Below, one piece after another: positions 46,512-55,294 of a stretch of 64,000 nucleotides of DNA (position 1 is its first letter; each line of letters begins with the position of its first letter). This DNA is from Rubrivivax sp. (lineage in GTDB: Bacteria > Pseudomonadota > Gammaproteobacteria > Burkholderiales > Burkholderiaceae_C), in the NCBI GenBank assembly GCA_027491255.1, contig JAIXWM010000046.1, positions 62,001 to 126,000 on the forward strand. The letters are read 5' to 3'. The translations under genes and the position numbers were made by a program. The notes beneath the pieces are model-generated. The model was not told the DNA's origin, ran no database searches, and was given only the letters and a program-made list of their open reading frames with translations.

Positions 46512-48584
46512 ATGTCGAACACCCCCGCCGAGCCCGGCGCCGCGCGACCCCTGTCCGGGCCGCAACGCGCGATGCGCAAGCTCGGGCTGCTGCGCGACAT
46601 CGACCTCGCGCTGCACCTGCCGCTGCGCTACGAGGACGAGACGCGCATCGAGGCCATCGCCGCGCTGCGCGAGGGCGACACGGCGCAGGTCGAGGGCGTG
46701 GTGCGCTCCAGCGAGGTCGAGGGCCGCAGCCGGCGCCAGCTCGTCGTGAAACTCAACGACGGCAGCGGCGAGTTGGTGCTGCGCTTCCTGAACTTCTACC
46801 CGGCGCAGCAGAAGACGCTGGCGCGCGGGCAGCGCCTGCGCGTGCGCGGCGAGGTGCGCGGCGGCTTCCTCGGGCGCGAGATGGTGCACCCGGCCTTCAA
46901 GGCGGTGGAACCCGGCGCGCCGCTGCCCGCGGCGCTGACGCCGGTGTACCCGGCCAGCGCGCAGCTACCGCAGGCCTACCTGCGCAAGGCCATCGGCTCG
47001 GCGCTGGTGCGCGCGCCGCTGGAGGAGATCCTGCCCCCGGCCGTGCTGCCGCCCGGGCTGCCGGCGCTGAAGGAGGCGGTGCGCCTGCTGCACCAGCCGC
47101 CGCCGAGCACGCCGCCGGCGGTGCTGGAAGACCGCTCGCACCCGGCCTGGCAGCGCCTGAAGTTCGAGGAGCTGCTGGCGCAGCAGCTCGCGCAGGCGCA
47201 GGCGGTGGCGCAGCGCGCCAAGCTGCGCGCGCCCGCGCTCTCGGGCTGCGTGGGCGGCGACGACCGCCCGCTGCACGGGCGCCTGCTCTCCGCGCTGCCT
47301 TTCGGGCTGACCGGCGCGCAGCAGCGCGTCTGCGCCGAGATCGACGCCGACCTCGCCCGGCCCGTGCCCATGCACCGGCTGCTGCAAGGCGATGTCGGCT
47401 CGGGCAAGACCGTGGTCGCGGCGCTGTCCGCAGCGCGCGCCATCGACGCCGGCTGGCAGTGCGCCCTGATGGCGCCCACCGAGATCCTGGCCGAGCAGCA
47501 CTTCCACAAGCTCGTGCAGTGGCTGCAGCCACTGGGCGTGACGGTGGCCTGGCTCAGCGGCAGCCGCAAGGGCAAGAAGCGCGCGGCCATGATCGAGAAG
47601 ATCGCCAGCGGCGAAGCCGCCCTGGTGGTGGGCACGCATGCGGTGATCCAGGACGACGTGGTCTTCGCCCGCCTGGGCCTGGCCATCGTCGACGAGCAGC
47701 ACCGCTTCGGCGTCGCGCAGCGCCTGCAGCTGCGCCACAAGCTCACCGAGCAGGCCGCGCTCGAGGCGCACCTGCTGACGATGAGCGCCACGCCGATCCC
47801 GCGCACGCTGGCGATGACCTACTACGCCGACCTGGACGTCAGCACCATCGACGAGCTGCCCCCCGGGCGCACGCCGGTGGTGACCAAGGTCTTCGCCGAC
47901 CAGAAGCGCGCGCAGGTGATCGAGCGCATCCGCGACGAGGTGGCGCGCGGGCGCCAGGTCTACTGGGTCTGCCCGCTGGTCGAGGAGAGCGAGCACCTGG
48001 ACCTGCAGAACGCCACCGCCACCCACGCCGAACTCGGCGCTGCGCTGCCGGGCTGCAGCGTCGGGCTGCTGCACGGCCGCATGGCCGCGGCCGAGAAGGC
48101 GGCGGTGATGGCGCAGTTCCACGGTGCGCAGATCGCGGTCCTGGTGGCCACCACGGTCATCGAGGTCGGCGTGGACGTGCCCAATGCGAGCCTGATGGTG
48201 ATCGAGCACGCCGAACGCTTCGGCCTGGCGCAGCTGCACCAACTGCGCGGGCGTGTGGGCCGCGGCGCGGTGGCCAGTGTGTGCGTGCTGCTGTACACGC
48301 CGCCGCTGTCGGACACCGGCAAGGCGCGCCTGAAGGCGATGGCCGACACCACCGACGGCTTCGAGATCGCGCGCCGCGACCTGGACATCCGCGGCCCGGG
48401 CGAGTTCATGGGCGCGCGCCAGAGCGGCGATGAACTGCTGCGCTTCGCCGACCTCAACGGCGACAGCGGGCTGCTCGAGCACGCCCGCCGTGTCGCCCCG
48501 CGCCTGCTGGCCGAGCGCCCCGAGGCGGCGCGCGCCCACGTGGCACGCTGGCTCGGCGGGCGGTCGGAGTTCCTGAAGGCTTGA
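46512..48584 (+). CDS. recG: ATP-dependent DNA helicase RecG
   Basis: A 690-residue branch-migration helicase that remodels stalled replication forks. The N-terminal wedge domain contains an OB fold ('LRYEDETRIEAIAALREGD...'). The motor domain has 'LQGDVGSGKTVVAAL' (Walker A, about residue 293), 'LAIVDEQHRFGVAQR' (DEQH box), 'LLTMSATPIPRTLAMT' and 'GLLHGRMAAAEKAAVM', then 'ATTVIEVGVDVPNASLMVIE' and the C-terminal 'QLHQLRGRVGRG' motif VI. It is complete and a single gene here; oxyR, which I expect nearby in betaproteobacteria, is 7.4 kb downstream. Confidence 0.97.
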   Translation: MSNTPAEPGAARPLSGPQRAMRKLGLLRDIDLALHLPLRYEDETRIEAIAALREGDTAQVEGVVRSSEVEGRSRRQLVVKLNDGSGELVLRFLNFYPAQQKTLARGQRLRVRGEVRGGFLGREMVHPAFKAVEPGAPLPAALTPVYPASAQLPQAYLRKAIGSALVRAPLEEILPPAVLPPGLPALKEAVRLLHQPPPSTPPAVLEDRSHPAWQRLKFEELLAQQLAQAQAVAQRAKLRAPALSGCVGGDDRPLHGRLLSALPFGLTGAQQRVCAEIDADLARPVPMHRLLQGDVGSGKTVVAALSAARAIDAGWQCALMAPTEILAEQHFHKLVQWLQPLGVTVAWLSGSRKGKKRAAMIEKIASGEAALVVGTHAVIQDDVVFARLGLAIVDEQHRFGVAQRLQLRHKLTEQAALEAHLLTMSATPIPRTLAMTYYADLDVSTIDELPPGRTPVVTKVFADQKRAQVIERIRDEVARGRQVYWVCPLVEESEHLDLQNATATHAELGAALPGCSVGLLHGRMAAAEKAAVMAQFHGAQIAVLVATTVIEVGVDVPNASLMVIEHAERFGLAQLHQLRGRVGRGAVASVCVLLYTPPLSDTGKARLKAMADTTDGFEIARRDLDIRGPGEFMGARQSGDELLRFADLNGDSGLLEHARRVAPRLLAERPEAARAHVARWLGGRSEFLKA

Positions 48585-48804
48585 GGCTGAGCGCACCCGC
48601 AGGCCCGGGCCATGCCCAACCCGCACCCCGAGCGGAGGTCAAGCAGACCAGTACAGCCCGACGTTTATTTGGACGCTGAGCGTCCTGCCCGCAGGTCAGC
48701 GCGCGCCGCCATGCGACCTGCAGAACGACACCGGGGTCGATGCTGCGGTTGAAAATGTCGCGACCGTTACCTTGGCTCACCGTTGAAGCCGCACCACCGG
48801 ATCG
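48585..48804. other. Intergenic region before eptA
   Basis: These 220 bases contain the palindrome GACGCTGAGCGTC (48671-48683) and an inverted repeat CAGGTC (48695-region)/GACCTG (48716-region), and a locally AT-richer stretch around GTTTATTTGG. Regulatory roles are possible for eptA but nothing can be assigned to a known regulator. No gene is visible. Confidence 0.35.
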
Positions 48805-50637
48805 ATGATCCTGCGTTCGATGCCCGAACTCTCGCGACCCCACCGCCCGGCAAGCCCCGACCGGCCCCCGCCCGGACACGCCACCTGGCTTGCCCGTCTC
48901 TGGCATGGTCGGGTCGAACTCAGCGTCGAGCAACTCGTGCTGGCCGCGGCCGTGTTCTGGGCGCTGGCGGCCAACCGCGGGTTCTTCGCCGGCGCGCTGG
49001 CCGGGCGCGGCGCCGGCGAGCTGGCGACCTGGGGTTTCGGTGCGGCGCTGCTGCTGCTGGTCGTGGCGCTGCACGTCTTCCTGCTCGCGCTGGTGGCCAA
49101 CCGCTGGACGGTCAAGCCGGTGCTGGCGCTGATGTTCGGAGTCACTGCGGCGTCCTCCTACTATATCGACAGCTTCGGCGTCTACCTCGACCCGTCGATG
49201 CTGCGCAACGTGCTGCGCACGAACCCCGCCGAGGCCGGCGAGCTGCTGAACCCTTCGTTCTTCTGGCACCTCGCGCTGCTGGCGGGGGTGCCGATGCTGC
49301 TGCTGCGCTGGGTGCGCGTGCGCCGGCGGCCCTGGGGCCGGGCAGCGCTGCGACGCGCGGCCTGGCTGTCGGGGGCGCTGCTGCTGATGATCGGCGCACT
49401 GCTGCTGGTGTTCCAGGCCTTCGCCTCGCTGATGCGGCAGAACAAGGAGCTGCGCTACCTGATCACGCCGGCCAACGTCGTCTGGTCCACCGGCGCGGTG
49501 CTGGCGGCCGACGCGCGGGGCGCGGCGCGGCCGCGCCAGCCCATCGGCCTGGACGCCGTGCCCGGCCCCTCCTGGGCCCAGCGGGCGCGCCCGATGGTGC
49601 TGGTGCTGGTGGTCGGCGAGACCGCGCGCGCGGCCAATTGGGGCCTGAACGGCTACGCGCGCCAGACCACGCCGCTGCTGGCGCAGTGGCCGGTGGTGAA
49701 CTTCCCCGATGCGACTTCCTGCGGCACCAACACCGAGGTCTCGGTGCCCTGCATGTTCGCGCCGGTGGGCCGGCGCGACCATGACGAGGAGCGCATCCGC
49801 GGGCAGGAATCGCTGCTGCACGTGCTGGCGCGGGCCGGGGCGGGCGTGCACTGGCGCGACAACCAGAGCGGATGCAAGGGCGTGTGCGAGGGCCTGCCGG
49901 GCGACACCGTGGCCGCGCTCGGCAAGCCCGCCCTGTGCCCGGGCGGTGCCTGCATGGACGAGGGCCTGGTGCACGACCTGCGCGAGCGCCTGCAGCAGGC
50001 CCGCGGCACCCAGGTCTGGGTGCTGCACATGCTGGGCAACCACGGGCCGAGCTACTTCCGCCGCTACCCCGCGCCCTTCGCCCGCTTCCAGCCCGAGTGC
50101 CGCAGCGACGACCTGCGCGAATGCAATCTGGAGCAGATCGTCAACGCCTACGACAACGCGTTGCTGTACACCGACCACGTGCTCACCACCGCGCTTTCAG
50201 CACTGCAGGCCGAGTCGGCGCGGGTGGACGCCGCGCTGCTGTACGTGTCGGATCATGGCGAATCGCTCGGCGAGAAGGGCCTGTTCCTGCACGGCATGCC
50301 CTACGCGATCGCGCCCGAGGTGCAGAAGCGCGTGCCCATGGTGTTCTGGGCCAGCCCCGGCTTCGGCCCGGCCGGCGGCCTGGCCCCGGGCTGCCTGGAG
50401 TCCGAGCTCAAGCGCAAGGCCGCCGGCCCGGTGGCGCACGACCACCTGTTCCACACCGTGCTCGGCCTGCTGGACGTGCGCACCGCGCTGCACGAGCCGG
50501 CGTGGGACCTGACGGCGGGCTGCCGAGCGACGGGCACAGCCGGTCCGGCGGGTGGAGCGGGTCCGGGCGGCACCACCGCGCCGGCATCCCCGACTGGCGC
50601 AGCCGCGCCCCGGCCGGCGGACGCGCCCGCGCGATGA
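48805..50637 (+). CDS. eptA: Lipid A phosphoethanolamine transferase (EptA/MCR family)
   Basis: A 610-residue inner membrane enzyme. Five hydrophobic helices fill residues about 40-215 ('VEQLVLAAAVFWALAANRGFF' onward), followed by a periplasmic sulfatase-like domain. 'ATSCGTNTEVSVPCMFAP' positions the nucleophile Thr310 between Cys306 and Cys316, which in MCR-1 form a disulphide; further Cys pairs ('SGCKGVCEG', 'ALCPGGACM', 'ECRSDDLRECN') match the family's disulphides. 'YVSDHGESLGEKGLFLHG' provides zinc ligands. It decorates lipid A phosphates and lowers affinity for cationic peptides. The last 45 residues are an unusual Gly/Ala/Pro-rich tail. Confidence 0.93.
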   Translation: MILRSMPELSRPHRPASPDRPPPGHATWLARLWHGRVELSVEQLVLAAAVFWALAANRGFFAGALAGRGAGELATWGFGAALLLLVVALHVFLLALVANRWTVKPVLALMFGVTAASSYYIDSFGVYLDPSMLRNVLRTNPAEAGELLNPSFFWHLALLAGVPMLLLRWVRVRRRPWGRAALRRAAWLSGALLLMIGALLLVFQAFASLMRQNKELRYLITPANVVWSTGAVLAADARGAARPRQPIGLDAVPGPSWAQRARPMVLVLVVGETARAANWGLNGYARQTTPLLAQWPVVNFPDATSCGTNTEVSVPCMFAPVGRRDHDEERIRGQESLLHVLARAGAGVHWRDNQSGCKGVCEGLPGDTVAALGKPALCPGGACMDEGLVHDLRERLQQARGTQVWVLHMLGNHGPSYFRRYPAPFARFQPECRSDDLRECNLEQIVNAYDNALLYTDHVLTTALSALQAESARVDAALLYVSDHGESLGEKGLFLHGMPYAIAPEVQKRVPMVFWASPGFGPAGGLAPGCLESELKRKAAGPVAHDHLFHTVLGLLDVRTALHEPAWDLTAGCRATGTAGPAGGAGPGGTTAPASPTGAAAPRPADAPAR

Positions 50638-51341
50638 CCGCGCCGGCTTCGACCGCGACGCTCCGGCCGCCCGGCCCCGGATGGCGCCGCGACCTGACGG
50701 TCACTGTGCTCGCCCTTGCGGCCGTGCTGGCCTGGGACCTGACCGGCCTGGACCTGCCCCTGACGCGCCTGTGGGGCCATGCCGGCGGATTCCCGTGGCG
50801 CGACCATCTGCTCACCGCCACCCTCGTGCATGAAGGCGGCCGCTGGCTCGCCGGGCTGGGGCTGGCGCTGCTGGCCTGGGACGCCTGGCGCCCGCTGCTG
50901 CCCGGCCCGACGCGCGCGCAGCGCGCCGCCACGCTGGCCTTCGTCGTGGCATCGATGGCGCTGGTGCCGCTGCACAAGCGCATCAGCCTGACGAGCTGCC
51001 CCTGGTCGCTGCGCGAGTTCGGCGGCGTGGCCGAGTACGTGTCGCATTGGCTGCCGGGGGTGGCCGACGGCGGCCCCGGCGGCTGCTTCCCCTCGGGCCA
51101 CGCGGTGGCGGCCTTCGGCTTCTTCGCGCTGTACTTCCTGTGGCGCGGGCACCGGCCCGCGCTGGCGCACGCGGTGCTGGCAGCGGTGCTGGCTGTCGGC
51201 GCCTTGTTCGCCTGGGCCCAGCTCGCGCGAGGCGCGCATTACCTGTCGCACAGCCTGTGGTCGGCCTGGCTGTGCTGGGCGCTGGCGGCGCTGGCGTTCC
51301 GCTACGTGCCTGCGTTCAGCAGGGCCACCAAGGCCGCGTAG
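50634..51341 (+). CDS. PAP2-family membrane phosphatase (lipid A / undecaprenyl phosphatase type)
   Basis: A 235-residue membrane protein with about five to six helices. The PAP2 motifs are 'HKRISLTSCPW' (C1, replacing KxxxxxxRP as in lipid A phosphatases and PAP2 variants), 'CFPSGHAVAAFGFF' (C2, PSGH) and 'ARGAHYLSHSLWSAWLC' (C3, with the catalytic His). It overlaps eptA by 4 bp (ATGA), so the two are coexpressed; removal of lipid A phosphates or recycling of undecaprenyl/diacylglycerol products next to phosphoethanolamine transfer is the likely job. Exact substrate is inference. Confidence 0.88.
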   Translation: MTAPASTATLRPPGPGWRRDLTVTVLALAAVLAWDLTGLDLPLTRLWGHAGGFPWRDHLLTATLVHEGGRWLAGLGLALLAWDAWRPLLPGPTRAQRAATLAFVVASMALVPLHKRISLTSCPWSLREFGGVAEYVSHWLPGVADGGPGGCFPSGHAVAAFGFFALYFLWRGHRPALAHAVLAAVLAVGALFAWAQLARGAHYLSHSLWSAWLCWALAALAFRYVPAFSRATKAA

Positions 51342-51512
51342 CTGAACCACCGGTGCTGCCGGCGCTTCTTCTGGCCGATCAACCCGGACAGCAGCCCCAA
51401 GGTGACGCAGCCGCTTCAGGGCTGCGCCGGCCAGGGAGCAGGTGGTGTCGAGCTTCTGCCGCGCCCGCCAGGAAATCCGCTCCCGCAAACAGCGCAAGAC
51501 CGATCCAAGGCC

Positions 51513-53327
51513 TCAACCCGAAGCCGCCCCACCACCGCCCATGCCGCCCAGCGCGCCCCAGGCCTCGGCCTGCGTCGCAAACACCTTCCCCGACAACCCG
51601 GACAGCACGCCGCTCGCCCCCAGACGGTCGCGCAGCGGCCCCTTGACTTCCGACAGGTGCAGCCGGATGCCGCGCGCGCCCAGGGTGCGGTCCAGCTGGT
51701 GCAGGCTGTCCAGGCCGCTGAAGTCGATGTCGTTCACGCCCGACATCATCAGCACCAGATGCCGCAGCCCCGGCCGGGCGGCGGCCTGGGACTCCAGCGT
51801 CTCGGCCAGCCAGCGTGAATTGGTGAACAGCAGGCTCTCGTCGATGCGCACCGCCATCACCTGCGGCAGCGTCTGCACCTGAAAGCGCCGCACGTTTCGG
51901 AAGACCTCCGTCCCCGGCAGGCGGCCCACCTCGGCCCAGTGCGGGCGGGCCGTGCGCTGCATCAGCAGCGCCATCGACGCCAGCACCCCCACCAGCAGCG
52001 CCGCCTCGACCCCGGCCAGCACCGTCAGCGCCGTCACCAGCACCATCAGCCCGAACTCCACGCGCGACCAGCGCCACGCCTGCGCAAAAGGCTCCAGGTC
52101 CACCAGGGACAGCACGGCGACGATGATCGTGGCCGCCAGCACCGCCTTCGGCAGCGCGCCCAGCAGATCGCCCAGCAACAGGATCGCCACGCCCAGGAAC
52201 AGCGCCGTCCACACCCCCGCCACCCGCGTGCGCGCGCCGGCGTCGAAGTTCACGATGCTGCGCGCAAAGCCCCCCGTCACCGGCATGGCGCCCGAGAGCC
52301 CCGCCGCCGCGTTGGCGGCCGCCAGACCCATCAGCTCGCGCCGCGGCAGCACCTTCTCGCCGCGGCGCGCGCCCAGCGCCTCGGCCACCGCCAAGCTCTC
52401 CACGTAGGCCACCAGCCCCAGCAGCGTTGCCGGCCCCGCCAGCGCCAGCCACAGCCCCGCAGGGGCCTGCCACAGCGGCGTGAAGGCCAGACCTTCGCCC
52501 AGGCTCACGCGCCCGGCCAGGGCCACGCCCTGCACCGCCTGCGGCAGTGCCGTCACCGCGGCAATGGACAGCACCACCACGAACATCGGCGCCATGCGCG
52601 CCAGCAGCTGGGCCGCGCGCGCAGGCAGGCCCAGGGCGCGCAACGCCGCCAAGCCGTGGCGGCGGATCAACCACAGCAGCGCCAGCGCACCCAGGCCGAT
52701 CGCCGCCGTGGCCGCGTGCGGCCACACGCTGGGCACCTTCGCCAGGCTTTCCAGCAACTCCGTCAGCGTGCTGCCGCGCGCGGCCACCCCCAGCAGCGAA
52801 GGCAACTGGCCGATGGCGATCACCAGCGACGCACCGGTGACGAAGCCGTGCAGCACCGGCGCGCTCAGCAGCGCCGCAAACACATCCAGCCGCAGCAGCA
52901 GCGCCAGCACGAACACCCCCGCGATCTCGACGGCCAGCACCATCGCCGCCAGGTGCACACCCACCCCGTTCGCCTGTGCCGCCGGCACGATGGCCTGCGC
53001 CGTCATCATCGACAGCACCGCCACCGGCCCCACCGCCAGCGTCGTGCTCGAGCCGAAGGCGGCATAGGCGACGATGGGCAGCAGGCTCGCCATCACCCCC
53101 ACCACCGGCGGCAGGCCGGCCAGCAGGGCGTAGGCCAGGCTCTGCGGCACGAGCAGGATCGTCACGATCAGCGCCGCGACCAGGTCGTCGCCGAGCGCGG
53201 CGCGACGGTAGCCGTGCCAGCGTGCGGCCCACGAGGCGCGGGCTGCAGGCTCGTGGGCGGGCGCGGCGGGCGCCGCAGCGCTCGGGGGAGCGCCTGCGTC
53301 GGCGCCGGGGTGCGGCTGCGGGTTCAC
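51513..53327 (-). CDS. SulP-family anion permease with STAS domain
   Basis: A 604-residue transporter. After a short variable N-terminus, 'GDDLVAALIVTILLVPQSLAYALLAGLPPVVG' (in pieces) and 'FGSSTTLAVGPVAVLSMMTA' are SulP signatures; about twelve helices follow, then a STAS domain near residue 490 onward containing 'GVNDIDFSGLDSLHQL'. The GTG at 53327 overlaps the stop of the sulfur dioxygenase gene by 4 bp, so it probably moves a sulfur oxyanion (sulfate or sulfite), the product of that enzyme. The stretch from 51342 to 51512 downstream holds no gene. Confidence 0.9.
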   Translation of the reverse strand: MNPQPHPGADAGAPPSAAAPAAPAHEPAARASWAARWHGYRRAALGDDLVAALIVTILLVPQSLAYALLAGLPPVVGVMASLLPIVAYAAFGSSTTLAVGPVAVLSMMTAQAIVPAAQANGVGVHLAAMVLAVEIAGVFVLALLLRLDVFAALLSAPVLHGFVTGASLVIAIGQLPSLLGVAARGSTLTELLESLAKVPSVWPHAATAAIGLGALALLWLIRRHGLAALRALGLPARAAQLLARMAPMFVVVLSIAAVTALPQAVQGVALAGRVSLGEGLAFTPLWQAPAGLWLALAGPATLLGLVAYVESLAVAEALGARRGEKVLPRRELMGLAAANAAAGLSGAMPVTGGFARSIVNFDAGARTRVAGVWTALFLGVAILLLGDLLGALPKAVLAATIIVAVLSLVDLEPFAQAWRWSRVEFGLMVLVTALTVLAGVEAALLVGVLASMALLMQRTARPHWAEVGRLPGTEVFRNVRRFQVQTLPQVMAVRIDESLLFTNSRWLAETLESQAAARPGLRHLVLMMSGVNDIDFSGLDSLHQLDRTLGARGIRLHLSEVKGPLRDRLGASGVLSGLSGKVFATQAEAWGALGGMGGGGAASG

Positions 53328-54184
53328 AGCGCGTTCAGCGGGATCTTCAGGTAGCTCACGCCGTTGTCCTCGGCCGGCGGCAGGCGCCCGGCGCGGGCGT
53401 TGACCTGCACCGCCGGCAGCATCAGCACCGGCATGTCCAGCGTGCGGTCGCGCGCGGTGCGCATCTGCACGAACTCGTCCTCGGTGACGCCCTCGCGCAC
53501 GTGCACGTTGCGCAGTCGTTCCTCGCCCGCCGTGGTCTGCCAGCGCACCTCGCGCCCGCCGGGCATGTAGTCGTGGCACAGATGCAGCCGCAGGTCGTCG
53601 CCGAGCGCGAGCAGCTTGCGGATCGAGCGGTACAGCACGCGGGCATCGCCGCCGGGGAAGTCGCAGCGCGCGGTGCCGTAGTCGGGCATGAAGAGCGTGT
53701 CGCCGACGAAGGCGTCGCGCCCGACGACATAGCTCACGCAGGCCGGCGTGTGGCCGGGCGTCTGCAGCACGCGCGCCTGCAGCTGCCCGATGGCGAAGGT
53801 CTCGCCGTCCTTGAAAAGGTGGTCGAACTCGCCGCCGTCGGTGCGCAGGTCCGCAGCGTTGAACAGGCCCTTGAAGACGCGCTGCACGTCGCGGATGTGC
53901 TCGCCGATGGCGATGCGCCCGCCGAGATGCGCCTTCAAGTACGGCGCCGCCGAGAGGTGGTCAGCGTGGGCGTGCGTCTCGAGGTGCCAGTCCACCGTCA
54001 GGCCGGCCTCACGCACATGGGCGATCACGGCGTCGGCCGTGCGCGTGGCGGTGCGGCCCGACTTCGGGTCGTAGTCGAGCACGCTGTCGACGATGGCCGC
54101 GCGCTTCGTCGCCGGGTCGCTGACGACGTGGGTGACGGTGTAGGTGGCCGGGTCGAAGAAGGATCGGATCGTGGCATCGGTCAT
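53324..54184 (-). CDS. Metallo-beta-lactamase-fold sulfur (persulfide) dioxygenase, Blh/ETHE1 type
   Basis: A 286-residue protein. 'FDPATYTVTHVVSDPATKRAAIVDSVLDYD' (in pieces) is the Blh/ETHE1 N-terminus; 'ETHAHADHLSAA' gives HxHxDH at residues 71-76, and 'TPGHTPACVSYVV', 'GDTLFMPDYGTARCDFPGGD' and 'LCHDY' complete the mononuclear iron site. ETHE1-type enzymes oxidise glutathione persulfide to sulfite; the Blh form sits in bigR operons. ATG at 54184 has CAGGAG upstream. It is divergent from bigR with the AATATA repeats between them. Confidence 0.92.
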   Translation of the reverse strand: MTDATIRSFFDPATYTVTHVVSDPATKRAAIVDSVLDYDPKSGRTATRTADAVIAHVREAGLTVDWHLETHAHADHLSAAPYLKAHLGGRIAIGEHIRDVQRVFKGLFNAADLRTDGGEFDHLFKDGETFAIGQLQARVLQTPGHTPACVSYVVGRDAFVGDTLFMPDYGTARCDFPGGDARVLYRSIRKLLALGDDLRLHLCHDYMPGGREVRWQTTAGEERLRNVHVREGVTEDEFVQMRTARDRTLDMPVLMLPAVQVNARAGRLPPAEDNGVSYLKIPLNAL

Positions 54185-54243
54185 CGGGATCTCCTGAAGC
54201 GCTGTCGGGGCCGGGATGGAACCGCCAAACATCAGTGATTGTC

Positions 54244-54278
54244 AATATAGCAGATCATGTTATATTCGCAAATATATT
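54244..54278. promoter_or_regulatory. Putative BigR operator (AATATA repeats)
   Basis: Three AATATA-type half-sites lie between the divergent genes: AATATA (54244-54249) and TATATT (54261-54266), an inverted pair with an 11-bp spacer, and the palindrome AATATATT (54271-54278). This very AT-rich block stands out in the 70 % GC context and corresponds to the AT-rich palindromic operators of BigR/SqrR repressors. Confidence 0.7.
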
Positions 54279-54294
54279 GTTGATCTTCTCCGAC

Positions 54295-54693
54295 ATGAAC
54301 GCCTTCGATCTGTTCACGCGGCCTGCGGGCGCAGCCGCGCCGGCCAGTGCCGGGACGGGCACGGCCGAGCCCGCCGCTTGCGCGCCTGCGGCCGGTCTGC
54401 AGGCCGCGGCCAGCCAGGCGGCGGGCCTGCTGCGCACGCTGGCCAACCCGGAGCGCCTGATGCTGATGTGCGCGCTGGCCGAGGGCGAGCAGTGCGTGAC
54501 GGACCTGGCGCGCGCCACCGGCATCCAGCAGCCCACCTTGTCGCAGCAACTCGGCGTGCTGCGCGAGGAGGGTCTGGTGGCCACGCGGCGCGAGGGCAAA
54601 TTCGTCTTCTACCGCGTGTGCTCGCCAGCGGCCCTGGAATTGATGTCGGTGCTGCACCGGCTGTTTTGCAGTCCGTCGGCGCCGCCATCTTGA
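54295..54693 (+). CDS. bigR: Sulfide/persulfide-sensing ArsR-family repressor BigR
   Basis: A 132-residue winged-helix repressor. 'LANPERLMLMCALAEGEQCVTDLARATGIQQPTLSQQLGVLREEGLVATRREGKFVFYRV' (in pieces) is the ArsR/BigR fold. Cys59 ('MLMCAL') and Cys125 ('RLFCS') are 66 residues apart, the spacing of the two redox cysteines (C42, C108) of BigR, which form a polysulfide bridge that releases DNA. A long N-terminal Ala/Pro-rich extension (residues 8-40) is unusual. It shares its promoter region with the sulfur dioxygenase and precedes the YeeE/YedE pair. Confidence 0.92.
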   Translation: MNAFDLFTRPAGAAAPASAGTGTAEPAACAPAAGLQAAASQAAGLLRTLANPERLMLMCALAEGEQCVTDLARATGIQQPTLSQQLGVLREEGLVATRREGKFVFYRVCSPAALELMSVLHRLFCSPSAPPS

Positions 54694-54792
54694 GCCTGCG
54701 CGGCTCGCCGGCGTTGCGCGCGCGCACGATGCGCCGGCTGATGCCGCCCTGTCCTGTACCCACCCCCCGCTTTCACCCCCCTGGAGACTCCC

Positions 54793-55236
54793 GTGAACAT
54801 CGACTGGAACGCTTTCACCCCCTGGGCCTCGCTGGCCGGCGGTCTGCTGATCGGTCTGGCCTCGGCGCTGTATGTGCTGGGCAACGGCCGTATCGCCGGC
54901 ATCGCCGGCATCGTCGGCAGCCCGCTGCGGGCCCTGGCCACCGGCGGCCGGCTGGCGCCGGAGCGCTCGCGCCTGCTGTTCATCGCCGGACTGCTGGCTG
55001 CGCCCTGGGCCTGGCAGCTGTTCGCGCCGCTGCCCGCAGCCACCGTGTCCGCCGGCTGGCCGCTGCTCGTGCTCGCCGGCCTGCTGGTGGGCGTGGGCGT
55101 GCGCATGGGCAATGGCTGCACCAGCGGCCATGGCGTGTGCGGCCTGAGCCGCCTGTCGCTGCGCTCGCTGGCGAACGTGCTGGCCTTCATGGGCGCTGGC
55201 TTCGCCACCGTCTTCGTCGTGCGCCACGTGCTCTGA
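54793..55236 (+). CDS. YeeE/YedE-family half-transporter, component A (SoxT/TsuA-like)
   Basis: A 147-residue membrane protein with about four helices. 'VRMGNGCTSGHGVCGLSRLSLRSL' (in pieces) holds the family's conserved Cys residues thought to pass sulfur compounds (thiosulfate/sulfide). Together with the next gene it corresponds to one full YeeE/YedE transporter split into two chains, as in many bigR operons. It lies 99 bp after bigR. Confidence 0.88.
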   Translation: MNIDWNAFTPWASLAGGLLIGLASALYVLGNGRIAGIAGIVGSPLRALATGGRLAPERSRLLFIAGLLAAPWAWQLFAPLPAATVSAGWPLLVLAGLLVGVGVRMGNGCTSGHGVCGLSRLSLRSLANVLAFMGAGFATVFVVRHVL

Positions 55237-55294
55237 GCGCCTGCGCTGCGACTCTGACGCCCCGCCCCTTCATTCCCGATCCCGGAGCATTCCC

